The notes under the pieces are model-generated. The model had not been told where the DNA came from. It saw nothing but the letters and a program-made list of their open reading frames with translations, and ran no database searches. The translations under genes were made by a program, and so were the position numbers. Below, piece by piece: positions 18,103-27,133 of a DNA stretch of 64,000 nucleotides. The stretch is from Neobacillus sp. PS3-12 (GTDB lineage: Bacteria; Bacillota; Bacilli; Bacillales; Cytobacillaceae). Location of the stretch: assembly GCF_030915385.1 (NCBI RefSeq), contig NZ_CP133268.1, positions 1,116,001 through 1,180,000 on the forward strand, written 5' to 3'. Position 1 is the stretch's first letter; every line of letters starts with the position of its first letter.

Positions 18103-18159
18103 GTCTCGCTTCCTCACCTTATACTTGAATATTATTCTTTTACTATAATATACGAAACA

Positions 18160-19026
18160 TCAATATGAAAAGAGGAGGTCGCTGATTTTATCAGTTACTC
18201 TTTTTTCCGTAAAATAGGCGTGCAGGACTTCATTTTCATCCAGCATTCGTTCTTCATTATCGATACTTTCAATAATGATTGGATGCTTGCAGCCGCGTTG
18301 AAACCGCTGCAGGACTTGAATAATCATATCCTCTTCATCTGCTTTAATCGGAACAAGATTATGGGGACCATCCACTTTACCATAATAGCGTTCCAATAAA
18401 AATCTCATAAATACATAACGGCGCTGCTTCCATTCATGATAGAGTGAAAAATAAAGGAAAAGGATGACCACCCAGACGTTAATGTGTGTTGGTGCCGTAA
18501 TTAGAATCAGAATAGCAAACAAAGTAAGGAATCCAGTAGACATCAGCAATGTCAAACGGTGCGCCTCGGGAAATGGCCTTTTTAGGGAAAGAAGTAAAAA
18601 GACCAGCTTACCTCCATCCAGGGGCCATATTGGGAAAAGATTAAACAAAAAGATCATTAGGTTATATTCAAAAAATAGCTGAAAAAGGTCGGGTGAAAGC
18701 CATCCGATTTTTTCTAAAAAAAAGGCTAATCCCGTCATCCAGACATGCTGCAGTGGTCCGGCTACTACGACAATCGTTTCTTCCCGAAGCGGCCTATTTC
18801 CATGCTCATCCATTTCGGCTACCCCGCCAAATGGGAGCAAGGAGACTTTTTTGATTCTCCACGAAAAAAAAGAAGCCGCAGCAGCATGCCCCATTTCATG
18901 TATAAAAATAATCAAGAGTAATAAACAAACCTCTAGGAAATGAGCGGTCACAATCGATGCAGCAATGACAATCCATAATAGGGGATGAATATGGATCTGC
19001 CGGATTAAAGCACCTAGTTTACTCAA
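18160..19026 (-). CDS. spoIVFB: SpoIVFB intramembrane metalloprotease
   Basis: Site-2 protease in the outer forespore membrane that cleaves pro-sigma-K. The HEMGH zinc motif is at residues 43-47 and the third ligand lies in PLDGG (Asp137), identical in position to B. subtilis. Several membrane segments are followed by a C-terminal CBS-like domain (about 200-288). It overlaps the end of spoIVFA by 8 bases, so translation is coupled to its inhibitor. Confidence 0.96.
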   Translation of the reverse strand: MSKLGALIRQIHIHPLLWIVIAASIVTAHFLEVCLLLLIIFIHEMGHAAAASFFSWRIKKVSLLPFGGVAEMDEHGNRPLREETIVVVAGPLQHVWMTGLAFFLEKIGWLSPDLFQLFFEYNLMIFLFNLFPIWPLDGGKLVFLLLSLKRPFPEAHRLTLLMSTGFLTLFAILILITAPTHINVWVVILFLYFSLYHEWKQRRYVFMRFLLERYYGKVDGPHNLVPIKADEEDMIIQVLQRFQRGCKHPIIIESIDNEERMLDENEVLHAYFTEKRVTDKISDLLFSY

Positions 19027-19810
19027 ATTGAATCACCTGTATGGGATCAATAAAATGATTTCCTTTTTTAATGGCAAAATAAAACTCCCCTTTTGCTTTT
19101 GCTTTGTCTGTGGATGGAGATACAGTTCCGACTTCCTTCCCTTTGTCAATGTACTTATACAGACTTACATTGATGGACTCCAGGTTTCCATACCAGGATT
19201 CCGTTTGGTCCGAATGCTGGATAATGACAGTTTTACCTAAACCTGCTTTTACTCCAGCAAATTGAACTACTCCTCCGTTCATGGCTTCAACTTTCGTACC
19301 TTTACTCGTTTCGATCATAATTCCTTGGCCATTTTTCTGGAAGTTTTCAAGGATTCTTCCAGAGGCAGGTACTGCGTATTGAGGATTTGATGAAACATTT
19401 GCGGTTTGTTTATTCGGTGTAAAAGGCAGTAATGCTAACGGTTTTCCGAACTTGTCTTCATACCAATTTGAGACTGCAGCAAATTGGAACTCTGTTTCCA
19501 TTGTTTGTTTCACCACATTTCTGGCTGAATCAAAGGTAGCTGTGTGGTTGCGAAACAATATGGCTACGACAAGAAATAAACAGGCAGATGCTAGTATCTT
19601 AAAAAGAAATACTTCTTTTCGAAATAGGGGATGTATCTCTTCCTCGGGACCCCCGCCCTCATAGCTAATAATTGGGCTAAAACCATGCTTTTCGTCCTCA
19701 GAAGGTAAGGTGAAAAGACGTTCAGGTCTCGAATTGTTCTCCATTCTTTCTTTTTCTTTTCTTCTTTTGGCAATTCGCCGACGAATATCATCCGATCTAG
19801 AGCGTACCAT
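19019..19810 (-). CDS. spoIVFA: SpoIVFA, inhibitor/stabiliser of SpoIVFB
   Basis: Holds SpoIVFB inactive with BofA until SpoIVB cleaves it. The protein has a basic N-terminus (SRSDDIRRRIAKRRKEKE), one membrane segment (about 90-105) and an extracytoplasmic M23-peptidase-like domain (VEAMNGGVVQFAG to SWYGNLESI) that lacks the zinc-binding residues of true peptidases. ATG 19810 is preferred (GGAAGG nine bases upstream); the open frame extends to 19945 without family similarity. That gives 263 residues, close to the B. subtilis protein. Confidence 0.9.
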   Translation of the reverse strand: MVRSRSDDIRRRIAKRRKEKERMENNSRPERLFTLPSEDEKHGFSPIISYEGGGPEEEIHPLFRKEVFLFKILASACLFLVVAILFRNHTATFDSARNVVKQTMETEFQFAAVSNWYEDKFGKPLALLPFTPNKQTANVSSNPQYAVPASGRILENFQKNGQGIMIETSKGTKVEAMNGGVVQFAGVKAGLGKTVIIQHSDQTESWYGNLESINVSLYKYIDKGKEVGTVSPSTDKAKAKGEFYFAIKKGNHFIDPIQVIQFE

Positions 19811-19948
19811 ACCATCCATCCTTCCATCCGTTTCCCACTTTTTGTACAAGTTTATGTCTTGTCCGTTCAGAGTATGACAAAAGTTAGAAACGAATGGGTG
19901 ATCTTCCTGCTTGTTAGGAAAAATGGAATTTCTAAAAAATTTCACATG

Positions 19949-20882
19949 TTAATATCCCTCAGTTGCCAAATATTTTGCTTCGAAATATAAAGCCTGTATA
20001 AACTTCTTCGCATTAATCCGAGTATTGGTTGATGAAGCGAAAGACGCTTGTTTTAATTCCGTCATTCGTTGACGTACGGTCGTAAAATCGAAAAATTTCG
20101 GCGCATAATTCTCAAATTTCGGATTCGCAAAATCGTTAAGACCAAGATACGCCAATTGATTTAATGATTGAGAAATTGCTCTGCGAACACGCTGTTCTGA
20201 CGCTTTCCTTTCCCTTTCAACCTCATCTTGTGAAGCAGACGTTCCTAATTTTTTCAAGCTGATATGGGTAAAGATATCCTTTAAAATGGGAAATTCAGAA
20301 TTAGACGCCAGCTTTGTCTCATATTGATATAAATAATCAATGATATCGAGCAGGTCCCTGCTTCCATTTTCTACCGGCTATACCGAGCTCGGAGAGTAAA
20401 ATCTGCCCCCAGTCTGTAATTTTCTTCTCCTCTGTTGAAGGCCTTTGTTCTTTGGGAGAATTCCATTCAAATATATGGCTAATCGATTTTTGTATGTCTT
20501 GTATAGATCGTTCAAAACGGATCCGCTCCATGACCTTCTGTACAACTGATATTACTTCAATTCTGTTTAGCGGCTTTGTAATGTAATATTCGATTCCAAG
20601 GGAATAAGCCTCTCCGATCATCTCTTTTGATTCCACTTGAGAAATCATAATGATTTTCCCTTTAAATGACTTCACAAGACTCCGAACAGTTTGAATACCG
20701 TCCCGAATTGGCATCAGCAGATCAATGAATAAAATATCAACATGCTTTAATGCAAGAGAATGCGAATCAAGTAAGGAACCATCTTCCGCTTCCCCAACAA
20801 CGTCACCTAATTCTTCATCCTCAATAATTTGTGAAAGCATCGATCGAAAGACTTCATCGTCATCTGTAATATAAAAAAACAT
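19949..20882 (-). pseudogene. glnL: GlnL-type response regulator, interrupted by a +1 frameshift
   Basis: Response regulator with a receiver domain (YITDDDEVFRSML; phosphoacceptor Asp in DILFIDLLMP; KPLNRIE) and a C-terminal YcbB domain. The first frame runs from ATG 20882 to a premature stop at 20337. The YcbB part continues in another frame from about 20371 (ENGSRDLLDIIDYLYQYE) through KKLGTSASQDEVERERKASEQRVRRAI to the stop at 19949. Deleting one A at 20372 joins them into 317 residues, close to the 314 of B. subtilis GlnL. No other lesion is seen. It is 4 bases downstream of the kinase gene. As sequenced, the DNA-binding half would be lost. Confidence 0.88.
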
Positions 20883-20886
20883 AAAC

Positions 20887-22185
20887 TCACCCTTTCTCTG
20901 CAATACTGAGGATTGGCAGTCGGATAGTGAAAATGCTTCCGCGCTCTCTAGGCAGGAGCGTTACTTCCCCTCCTAATTCCTCTGCCATTTCTTTTATATA
21001 AGAGAGCCCAATTCCCGTTGACGGTGTTCCATCTTCCTTATATTTAGAAGTAAATCCCGGTTTAAAAATGAGCTGAGTATATTTTGAAGGAACCCCCGAA
21101 CCATCATCAATTACTTTACAATCGATCCATTGATCGTCTTTTTCAATCGTGACGGTTATTGTCCCTGTATCTTCAATCGCTTCGACTGCGTTTGTTACTA
21201 AATTGTTGATAAAAGACAGCATAAGGTAAATCTGATAATTCGGATGCTGTCCCCTAATCTGTGACACAATTTCAATTTTCTTTCCTAACAACGCTGCATA
21301 TTTCTGATTGATTCGTACAATCATGTGTGCCACTTCATGTACATTCATATATTCCGGAAGACTTTCACTTGAAATGAGCTTCGAAAGGCCCGCAAAGATT
21401 CTTTGGTTATCTTTTTTTATTTCATGTACTTCTCCAGCTATCCGTAATGCTTTTTGTCCCCAATTTTCAATAGGAAGTCCTTGAGCTTGGTTAAAGTCAT
21501 TCATACTTCGGTATAGATTGTAGGATTCTTTTGTAATCGTCTCTGCGTTTTGCAGCGTCTTTTTTAGATAAACGGACTCAACATATAAATTGGAGAGATG
21601 CATGAGCATATTCTCATTCTCCCTCCGAGTTTGCGATTCTTTCACCCTAAGTTCGTACAGCATCATCATATTAATAAAGGCCAAAACAAAAAAACTTCGA
21701 AATACCGCAATAATAATGATTTTGTTCAGTGCCCCAACTGTCACCGCAGTTCCGAGTACAAAAAAATGATACAGCATTAACTCTACAAGGCTTGACATGA
21801 TTTCAATTGTAATTCCAAAACATCCAATCAACAGGGGCTGCTGAAAACGATTCACCCTCATTAAATAAAACAGGAAGGAATAGGTAAGATAGTAGAAGAA
21901 TGTGGGGTATCTTAAGGTGAGAGATACCGACAGAATGAAGTCTGCCGACACCATCCAATCCAATAAAACACGGAACATTGAAACGGACAATCCTACCAAT
22001 AGCCCCATTGCCACAGGTGGAATTTTTCGAAAGAACAATAAAGAAAAGAAGAAAATCGGCGTTCCGAAACTGACCCGAAATACATTATCGAATGGATGAA
22101 AATTCAATTCACCCGCAATCGGTATAATAACCATAAGAGCTATAATAATCCAAAAATCCTTGCCTTCCAGTTTCTTCGCTCTCAA
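20887..22185 (-). CDS. glnK: GlnK-type sensor histidine kinase
   Basis: Membrane-bound sensor kinase paired with the downstream GlnL-type regulator. The N-terminal half has about six membrane segments (to about residue 200). Next come a linker coiled coil (RRENENMLMHLSNLYVESVYL) and a HATPase_c domain with N box INNLVTNAVEAIED, DDGSGVP and STGIGLSYIKEMAEELGG. No classical H-box HExxxP is obvious; HEIKKDN is the likely phosphorylation region. TTG 22185 with AGGAAG upstream is the best start; the open frame reaches 22236. The adjacent malic enzyme, aspartase and transporter suggest a dicarboxylate or amino acid signal rather than glutamine. Confidence 0.82.
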   Translation of the reverse strand: MRAKKLEGKDFWIIIALMVIIPIAGELNFHPFDNVFRVSFGTPIFFFSLLFFRKIPPVAMGLLVGLSVSMFRVLLDWMVSADFILSVSLTLRYPTFFYYLTYSFLFYLMRVNRFQQPLLIGCFGITIEIMSSLVELMLYHFFVLGTAVTVGALNKIIIIAVFRSFFVLAFINMMMLYELRVKESQTRRENENMLMHLSNLYVESVYLKKTLQNAETITKESYNLYRSMNDFNQAQGLPIENWGQKALRIAGEVHEIKKDNQRIFAGLSKLISSESLPEYMNVHEVAHMIVRINQKYAALLGKKIEIVSQIRGQHPNYQIYLMLSFINNLVTNAVEAIEDTGTITVTIEKDDQWIDCKVIDDGSGVPSKYTQLIFKPGFTSKYKEDGTPSTGIGLSYIKEMAEELGGEVTLLPRERGSIFTIRLPILSIAEKG

Positions 22186-22289
22186 TCTACCACTTCCTAA
22201 TAATTGCTTATAGTATACGCTTGCTGTTATAAACAAAAATTTTTTTATAGTCTCTTAATATGGGTTTCCAATCTCCTATTACATATAAG

Positions 22290-22323
22290 AAATACAGCTT
22301 GCATAGCAAAACAAGCTGTATTT
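22290..22323 (-). terminator. Terminator after malic enzyme gene
   Basis: Minus-strand AAATACAGCTTG and CAAGCTGTATTT form a perfect 12-bp stem with a 10-base loop. The T run after it is short. It separates the malic enzyme from the kinase gene, which therefore needs its own promoter. Confidence 0.75.
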
Positions 22324-22330
22324 TTGCCCA

Positions 22331-24025
22331 TTATACCATAATTGTTTCCTTTGCAGCTTTAATGGGCCGATACACCGGAGACCACATTGCATTTTGGATT
22401 GCCTGATTAATGTCATCATTTTTTATTCGTGCCACACCATCAGCAACAGCCGCCTTCGCTACTTCTACCGCAACGATTTCTGAAATGGTGCGAAGATCTT
22501 CAATTTGCGGAAGTAAAGGCGCACCTGGCTTACTTACATCAATCATGCCTGCCACAGCTTCTGCAGCTGCTGCAAACATTCCGTCAGTAATAATACTGGC
22601 ACGAGCCACATTGGTACCAAGTCCAAGCCCTGGAAAAATAAGAGCATTATTGGATTGTCCGATAACATATACAGTTTTGTTAAATGTTACAGGAGGAAAC
22701 GGACTTCCGGTTGCTACCAATGCTCTTCCCTCGGTCCAATGGATGAGGTCAGCAGGCTTTGCTTCTGCTAGTGAAGTCGGATTGGACATAGGCATAATGA
22801 CTGGTCTTTCAACGCAGGCAGCCATCTCTTTCACAATATCCTCTGTGAATGCACCTGCAACCGTTGAAGTTCCTATCAAAATCGTTGGATGTACGTGACG
22901 AACGACTTCAGCTAAGCTCCACCCCGCATTGTTTTCTGCTGCTGGACGAGCATATGGACGCTGGAATTCGCACAATTTCCCCATATCATCTGCTAGCAAA
23001 CCATCTCGGTCAATACACCAAAATCTGAGGTTAGCTGATTTCCATGAAAGCCCTTCGCGTACCATAGCATCACGGATCTGATCCGCAATTCCAATACCTG
23101 CTGTCCCCGCCCCAAATACGACAATTCGATGTTCACTGAGCGGGACTTCGGAAGCGCGCACTGCGGCCAGTACAGCAGCTAGCGAGACAGCACCCGTGCC
23201 TTGTATATCATCATTAAAGGTACACACTTTATCTCGGTATTTCTCCAGAATTTTTCGTGCATTTTGAGAACTGAAATCCTCCCAATGAAGTAATGAATGA
23301 GGAAACATTCTCGTCGCTGTACTTACAAACTGTTCAATGAATTCATCATATCGCTCATCCCGAACACGGGGATGGCGATTACCGATATAGAAAGGGTTAT
23401 TAAGAAGCTCTTCATTATCTGTGCCCACATCCAAAATAACAGGCATGACACGGGCGGGGTCGATTCCACCTGCAGCCGTATACACCGCTAATTTGCCGAT
23501 TGCAATATTAATACCGCCAACACCCCAGTCACCAATACCTAAAATGCCTTCCCCATCGGTAATAACGATTAAATCAATATCTTCCGCACCCGCGTTGAAG
23601 TTTTCAAAGGTCTGTTCAATACCGTCTACATCATTGATGGATAAATATACTCCATGAGGCCTGCGGTATTCATTGCTGTAACGTTGAATGGCCAATCCGA
23701 CTGTAGGTGTATAAACGATCGGCAGCATTTCAGGCAAATGTTCTGTAAGCACACGGTAAAACAATACTCTGTTACGATCATGAAGAGCCGATAAGGTTAT
23801 ATTTTTATGAAAATCATTCGGCTGTGAAGAAAATTGTTCATATGCACGGCATGCCTGCTCATCAAGTGTCAGTTTTGCGGGTGGCAATAATCCTGTTAAA
23901 CCTAGTTCTATTCTTTCCTCCTCCGTGAATGCAACCCCCTTATTCAACAGCGGTACCGCCAATAATTCCGCGCCTCGTAAGGTTGTTTCTACTTCCCCAT
24001 TTGGAGCAACTTTGAATTTTTCCAT
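22331..24025 (-). CDS. NAD-dependent malic enzyme
   Basis: Oxidatively decarboxylates malate to pyruvate. About 564 residues of the large SfcA/MaeA-type family: [18 protein letters not shown], the metal-binding EDF ([10 protein letters not shown]) and [11 protein letters not shown], and the dinucleotide fold [14 protein letters not shown]. The start is ATG 24025 ([10 protein letters not shown]) with GGAAGTGGA upstream; an ATG seven codons earlier is possible. It shares an orientation with the aspartase and transporter, consistent with a route aspartate to fumarate to malate to pyruvate. Confidence 0.92.
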   Translation of the reverse strand: MEKFKVAPNGEVETTLRGAELLAVPLLNKGVAFTEEERIELGLTGLLPPAKLTLDEQACRAYEQFSSQPNDFHKNITLSALHDRNRVLFYRVLTEHLPEMLPIVYTPTVGLAIQRYSNEYRRPHGVYLSINDVDGIEQTFENFNAGAEDIDLIVITDGEGILGIGDWGVGGINIAIGKLAVYTAAGGIDPARVMPVILDVGTDNEELLNNPFYIGNRHPRVRDERYDEFIEQFVSTATRMFPHSLLHWEDFSSQNARKILEKYRDKVCTFNDDIQGTGAVSLAAVLAAVRASEVPLSEHRIVVFGAGTAGIGIADQIRDAMVREGLSWKSANLRFWCIDRDGLLADDMGKLCEFQRPYARPAAENNAGWSLAEVVRHVHPTILIGTSTVAGAFTEDIVKEMAACVERPVIMPMSNPTSLAEAKPADLIHWTEGRALVATGSPFPPVTFNKTVYVIGQSNNALIFPGLGLGTNVARASIITDGMFAAAAEAVAGMIDVSKPGAPLLPQIEDLRTISEIVAVEVAKAAVADGVARIKNDDINQAIQNAMWSPVYRPIKAAKETIMV

Positions 24026-24104
24026 AAATTCCACTTCCATTTCCAAACAAACTTCTTATATACATACATCATTAGAAATACGAAAAACTGCTTATCAAGC
24101 AAAA

Positions 24105-24122
24105 AAGGGCTGCTGCGCCCTT
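24105..24122 (-). terminator. Terminator or attenuator between aspartase and malic enzyme genes
   Basis: Minus-strand AAGGGC-GCAGCA-GCCCTT followed by TTTT. The short stem suggests partial termination, allowing read-through to the malic enzyme gene. Confidence 0.65.
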
Positions 24123-24141
24123 ATTGCTTTACCTGTAAAAG

Positions 24142-25578
24142 TTACTGCCTGTCCAAAAGAGCTGCACCTGCAATCCCAGGGTGGGTCATTTCATACGGAT
24201 CGAGGATCAAATTTAGTTCCTCTTCTGTCAACACGTCATATTTCAAACATAATTCTCGGATTGGTGCCCCACTTAAAATCGCTTCTCTAGCAATACGAGC
24301 CGCTACTTCGTATCCAATATGAGGGTTAACTGCTGTAATGACTCCAACGCTTTTTTCTACATACTCTTTTAATCTCGCTTCATTCGCATTTATTCCTTTT
24401 AAGCAATTATCAGTGAAAGTATGGAAAGCATTATTCATAATGCTGATTGATTGCAGCAAATTAAATACGAGAACAGGCTCCATAACGTTCAATTCAAGCT
24501 GGCCTGCTTCTGATGCAAGACAAATCGTGTGGTCATTGCCAATGACTTGGAATGCAACCTGATTAATCACTTCAGCCATTACTGGATTTACTTTACCTGG
24601 CATAATGGAAGAACCGGGCTGCCGTGCAGGCAATGTGATTTCACCCAAACCTGCTCTTGGGCCAGAAGCCATTAATCGTAAGTCATTCGCGATTTTTGAC
24701 ATATTCATCATACAAACCTTTAATGCCGCTGATACTTCTGTGTAGGCATCCGTATTTTGCGTCGCATCCACAAGATGTTCAGCCCCCACTACCGGAAGAC
24801 CACTGATGTTTGCTAGATGCTTCACCACAAATTCAATATAACGCGGGTCTGCATTCAAGCCGGTTCCGACGGCTGTTGCCCCCATATTCAATTCATATAA
24901 ATGCTGACGGGATTGCCTAATCCGTTTCATATCACGTTCTATTACACGGCTGTAGGCTTCAAATTCCTGACCCAGACGAATCGGTACAGCATCTTGAAGG
25001 TGGGTACGTCCCATTTTAATAATCGGATTAAACTCTTCGGCCTTTTGCTGAAAAACGGTATGCATATCTTCCATGGTAACTAACAATTTCTCTAAAAGAT
25101 TAAGAACAGCAATATGAATCGCAGTTGGAAATGAATCATTCGTTGATTGAGACATATTGACATGGGTATTAGGGCTGCAATGGTAATAGTCACCTTTTTC
25201 TTTCCCGAGTAATTCAATCGCACGGTTAGCAAGGACTTCGTTTACATTCATATTAATCGACGTTCCTGCTCCGCCTTGGATGGGGTCAACAATAACTTGG
25301 TCCTGCCACATACCTTCGATCATTTCATCTGCTGCCATGACGATCGCTTCGCCAATTCCGGAATAAAGCCGTTTGACATCCATATTCGCAAGGGCTGCTG
25401 CTTTTTTTACCATCGCCATTGCCTTTATTAATTCTTCATGAATCCGATATCCTGTGATGGGAAAATTTTCAACAGCACGAAGGGTCTGGACTCCGTAATA
25501 AGCATCCGCAGGAACTTCTTTTGATCCCAAAAAATCCTTTTCGGTACGCATTTTTGAATTTATTTCAATTTGTGTCAT
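24142..25578 (-). CDS. aspA: Aspartate ammonia-lyase
   Basis: Deaminates L-aspartate to fumarate and ammonia. It has 478 residues with the fumarase/aspartase signature GSSIMPGKVNPVMAE (about 320-334), MNVNEVLANRA, and MSQSTNDSFPTA. RTEKDFLGSKEVPADAYYGVQTLRAVENFPITG at the N-terminus is aspartase-like rather than class II fumarase. AGGAGGAG precedes ATG 25578. It lies 17 bases downstream of the DAACS transporter, so imported aspartate would feed it directly. Confidence 0.93.
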   Translation of the reverse strand: MTQIEINSKMRTEKDFLGSKEVPADAYYGVQTLRAVENFPITGYRIHEELIKAMAMVKKAAALANMDVKRLYSGIGEAIVMAADEMIEGMWQDQVIVDPIQGGAGTSINMNVNEVLANRAIELLGKEKGDYYHCSPNTHVNMSQSTNDSFPTAIHIAVLNLLEKLLVTMEDMHTVFQQKAEEFNPIIKMGRTHLQDAVPIRLGQEFEAYSRVIERDMKRIRQSRQHLYELNMGATAVGTGLNADPRYIEFVVKHLANISGLPVVGAEHLVDATQNTDAYTEVSAALKVCMMNMSKIANDLRLMASGPRAGLGEITLPARQPGSSIMPGKVNPVMAEVINQVAFQVIGNDHTICLASEAGQLELNVMEPVLVFNLLQSISIMNNAFHTFTDNCLKGINANEARLKEYVEKSVGVITAVNPHIGYEVAARIAREAILSGAPIRELCLKYDVLTEEELNLILDPYEMTHPGIAGAALLDRQ

Positions 25579-25595
25579 TTTTTTCTCCTCCTATT

Positions 25596-26867
25596 TTAGG
25601 CAACATTTGATTCTTTTTCAGAACTTACATACTGCTGAGCTTTGTCTTTATCAAATTCGCCTTCCCACTTTGCCATAGTGATGGCAGCCAATGAGTTTCC
25701 CAATACGTTCACGGCGGAACGAATCATATCCAATATACGGTCAATACCAGCAATTAAAGCGATACCTTCTAACGGTAACCCCATTGAGCCAAGTGTTGCC
25801 AGCACTACAACGAACGATGCACCTGGGACACCTGCCATTCCTTTAGAAGTCATCATGAGCACGAATAATAAGGTAATCTGCTGCATCAGCGACATGTGTA
25901 CGTTATACATTTGGGCAACGAACAACGAAGCAAGCGCTTGGTATATGGCTGATCCCGTCAGATTAAATGTATATCCTGTAGGAATGACGAAAGAAACAAT
26001 AGCCTTCGGACATCCGAATTCCTCCATTTTTTTCATGATGTTCGGGAGAACTGCCTCAGAACTCGCTGTTGTAAAAGAAATGATAAGTTCTTCTTTTAAA
26101 ATTTTAATAAGAGTAAAAATATTCGTTCCGGTTAACTTTGCATTTATACCCAAAATAACAATGGTGAAAAATATTACGGTAATATACACAGCTAATACAA
26201 GCTTTCCAAGTGGTAGCAATGTGCCCACTCCAAACTTAGCAACCGTCACAGCAATTAGAGCAAAAACACCAAATGGAGCAGTTTTCATAACTTGGTTTGT
26301 TACCCAAAACATAGCTTCTAAAACACCGTTAAAGAAAGAAAGCACTGGCTTTCCCTTCTCCCCGATTGCCGCAACCCCCAGGCCAAAAAGGACACTAAAG
26401 AAAATAATCGGCAGCAGGTCACCTTGTGCCATTGATGCAAACACATTTTGCGGGAATATATGAACGATTGTTTCCGCAAAGCCTTTGTTTTGTGTAGAAG
26501 CTGCTGTCTGTTTGTAGGCTGAAATATCTGTTTTTGCAAGATGGCTCATATCTACACCAGAACCTGGGTGAAATAAATTAGCAGAAAGCAATCCAATTCC
26601 TATTGCAATCGTTGTAATGATTTCAAAATACAGAAGCGTCTTACCGCCAATCTTTCCTAATTTTTTTATATCCCCTACTCCTGCCACTGCAACAACAAGT
26701 GCTGCTATAACAATCGGCATAACAATCATTTTAATTAAATGAATGAAAATATCACCGATTGGTGAAATAAAGGAAATGGCTGTTTTGTTTCCATAAACAA
26801 GAGCTCCCACCACAATCCCTAAAATAAGTGCAACAAAAATTTGTCCCGCTAATCCTAACTTTTTCAT
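25596..26867 (-). CDS. DAACS-family dicarboxylate/acidic amino acid symporter
   Basis: Secondary transporter of the DctA/GltP/GltT family (about 423 residues, eight membrane segments and two hairpins). Visible are the serine-rich hairpin FTTASSEAVLPNIM (about 265-278), KGMAGVPGASFV, and the substrate-site helix IDRILDMIRSAVNVLGN. The family's NxDG(T/S) unwound motif reads N302-L-T-G-S306, so the aspartate of a known cation site is threonine here. ATG 26867 with AAGGGGG upstream is the start. Substrate is probably aspartate, glutamate or C4-dicarboxylates, from the aspartase and malic enzyme genes that follow. Confidence 0.88.
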   Translation of the reverse strand: MKKLGLAGQIFVALILGIVVGALVYGNKTAISFISPIGDIFIHLIKMIVMPIVIAALVVAVAGVGDIKKLGKIGGKTLLYFEIITTIAIGIGLLSANLFHPGSGVDMSHLAKTDISAYKQTAASTQNKGFAETIVHIFPQNVFASMAQGDLLPIIFFSVLFGLGVAAIGEKGKPVLSFFNGVLEAMFWVTNQVMKTAPFGVFALIAVTVAKFGVGTLLPLGKLVLAVYITVIFFTIVILGINAKLTGTNIFTLIKILKEELIISFTTASSEAVLPNIMKKMEEFGCPKAIVSFVIPTGYTFNLTGSAIYQALASLFVAQMYNVHMSLMQQITLLFVLMMTSKGMAGVPGASFVVVLATLGSMGLPLEGIALIAGIDRILDMIRSAVNVLGNSLAAITMAKWEGEFDKDKAQQYVSSEKESNVA

Positions 26868-26937
26868 CTCAATCCCCCTTGGTATCGTTTTCATTTTTAG
26901 TTTGATCGATTACATAACCAAGTGTATAAGCAAACCT

Positions 26938-26963
26938 ACAAAACGATACAAAACGATACAAAA
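26938..26963 (-). promoter_or_regulatory. Three direct repeats TTTTGT-N4, candidate GlnL operator
   Basis: On the minus strand TTTTGT occurs three times with exactly 4-base spacers (ATCG in both), a 10-bp period, 71-96 bases upstream of the transporter start. B. subtilis GlnL is known to bind TTTTGT-N4-TTTTGT repeats at its target promoter. The GlnK/GlnL-type genes nearby make this the likely operator of the transporter-aspA(-malic enzyme) unit. Confidence 0.75.
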
Positions 26964-27099
26964 ACCCACGAAATATTCTAAAAAAATTTTTTTATATGCA
27001 AAAAAAGCCCCGGCCTAAGCGACCTAGCCTCAGTGTTGATGCATTCTACTTAAAATTTTGTTTAATAAGCTGGAAATTAATAATTGCCTATACGATTAA

Positions 27100-27126
27100 A
27101 AAGCCTGATCACAGTAATCAGGCTTT
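27100..27126 (-). terminator. Terminator after minD
   Basis: Minus-strand AAAGCCTGAT and ATCAGGCTTT form a perfect 10-bp stem with a 7-base loop followed by TT, just beyond the minD stop. Confidence 0.88.
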
Positions 27127-27133
27127 CAGAGCG

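Noticed and set aside
24142..25578. Annotation of the aspartase as class II fumarase
   Set aside because: The N-terminal sequence and the neighbouring amino acid/dicarboxylate symporter fit aspartase; the shared signature alone does not separate them.
25642..26463. Plus-strand 273-codon open frame opposite the symporter gene
   Set aside because: No ribosome-binding site or recognisable domain; antisense to a clearly conserved membrane transporter.
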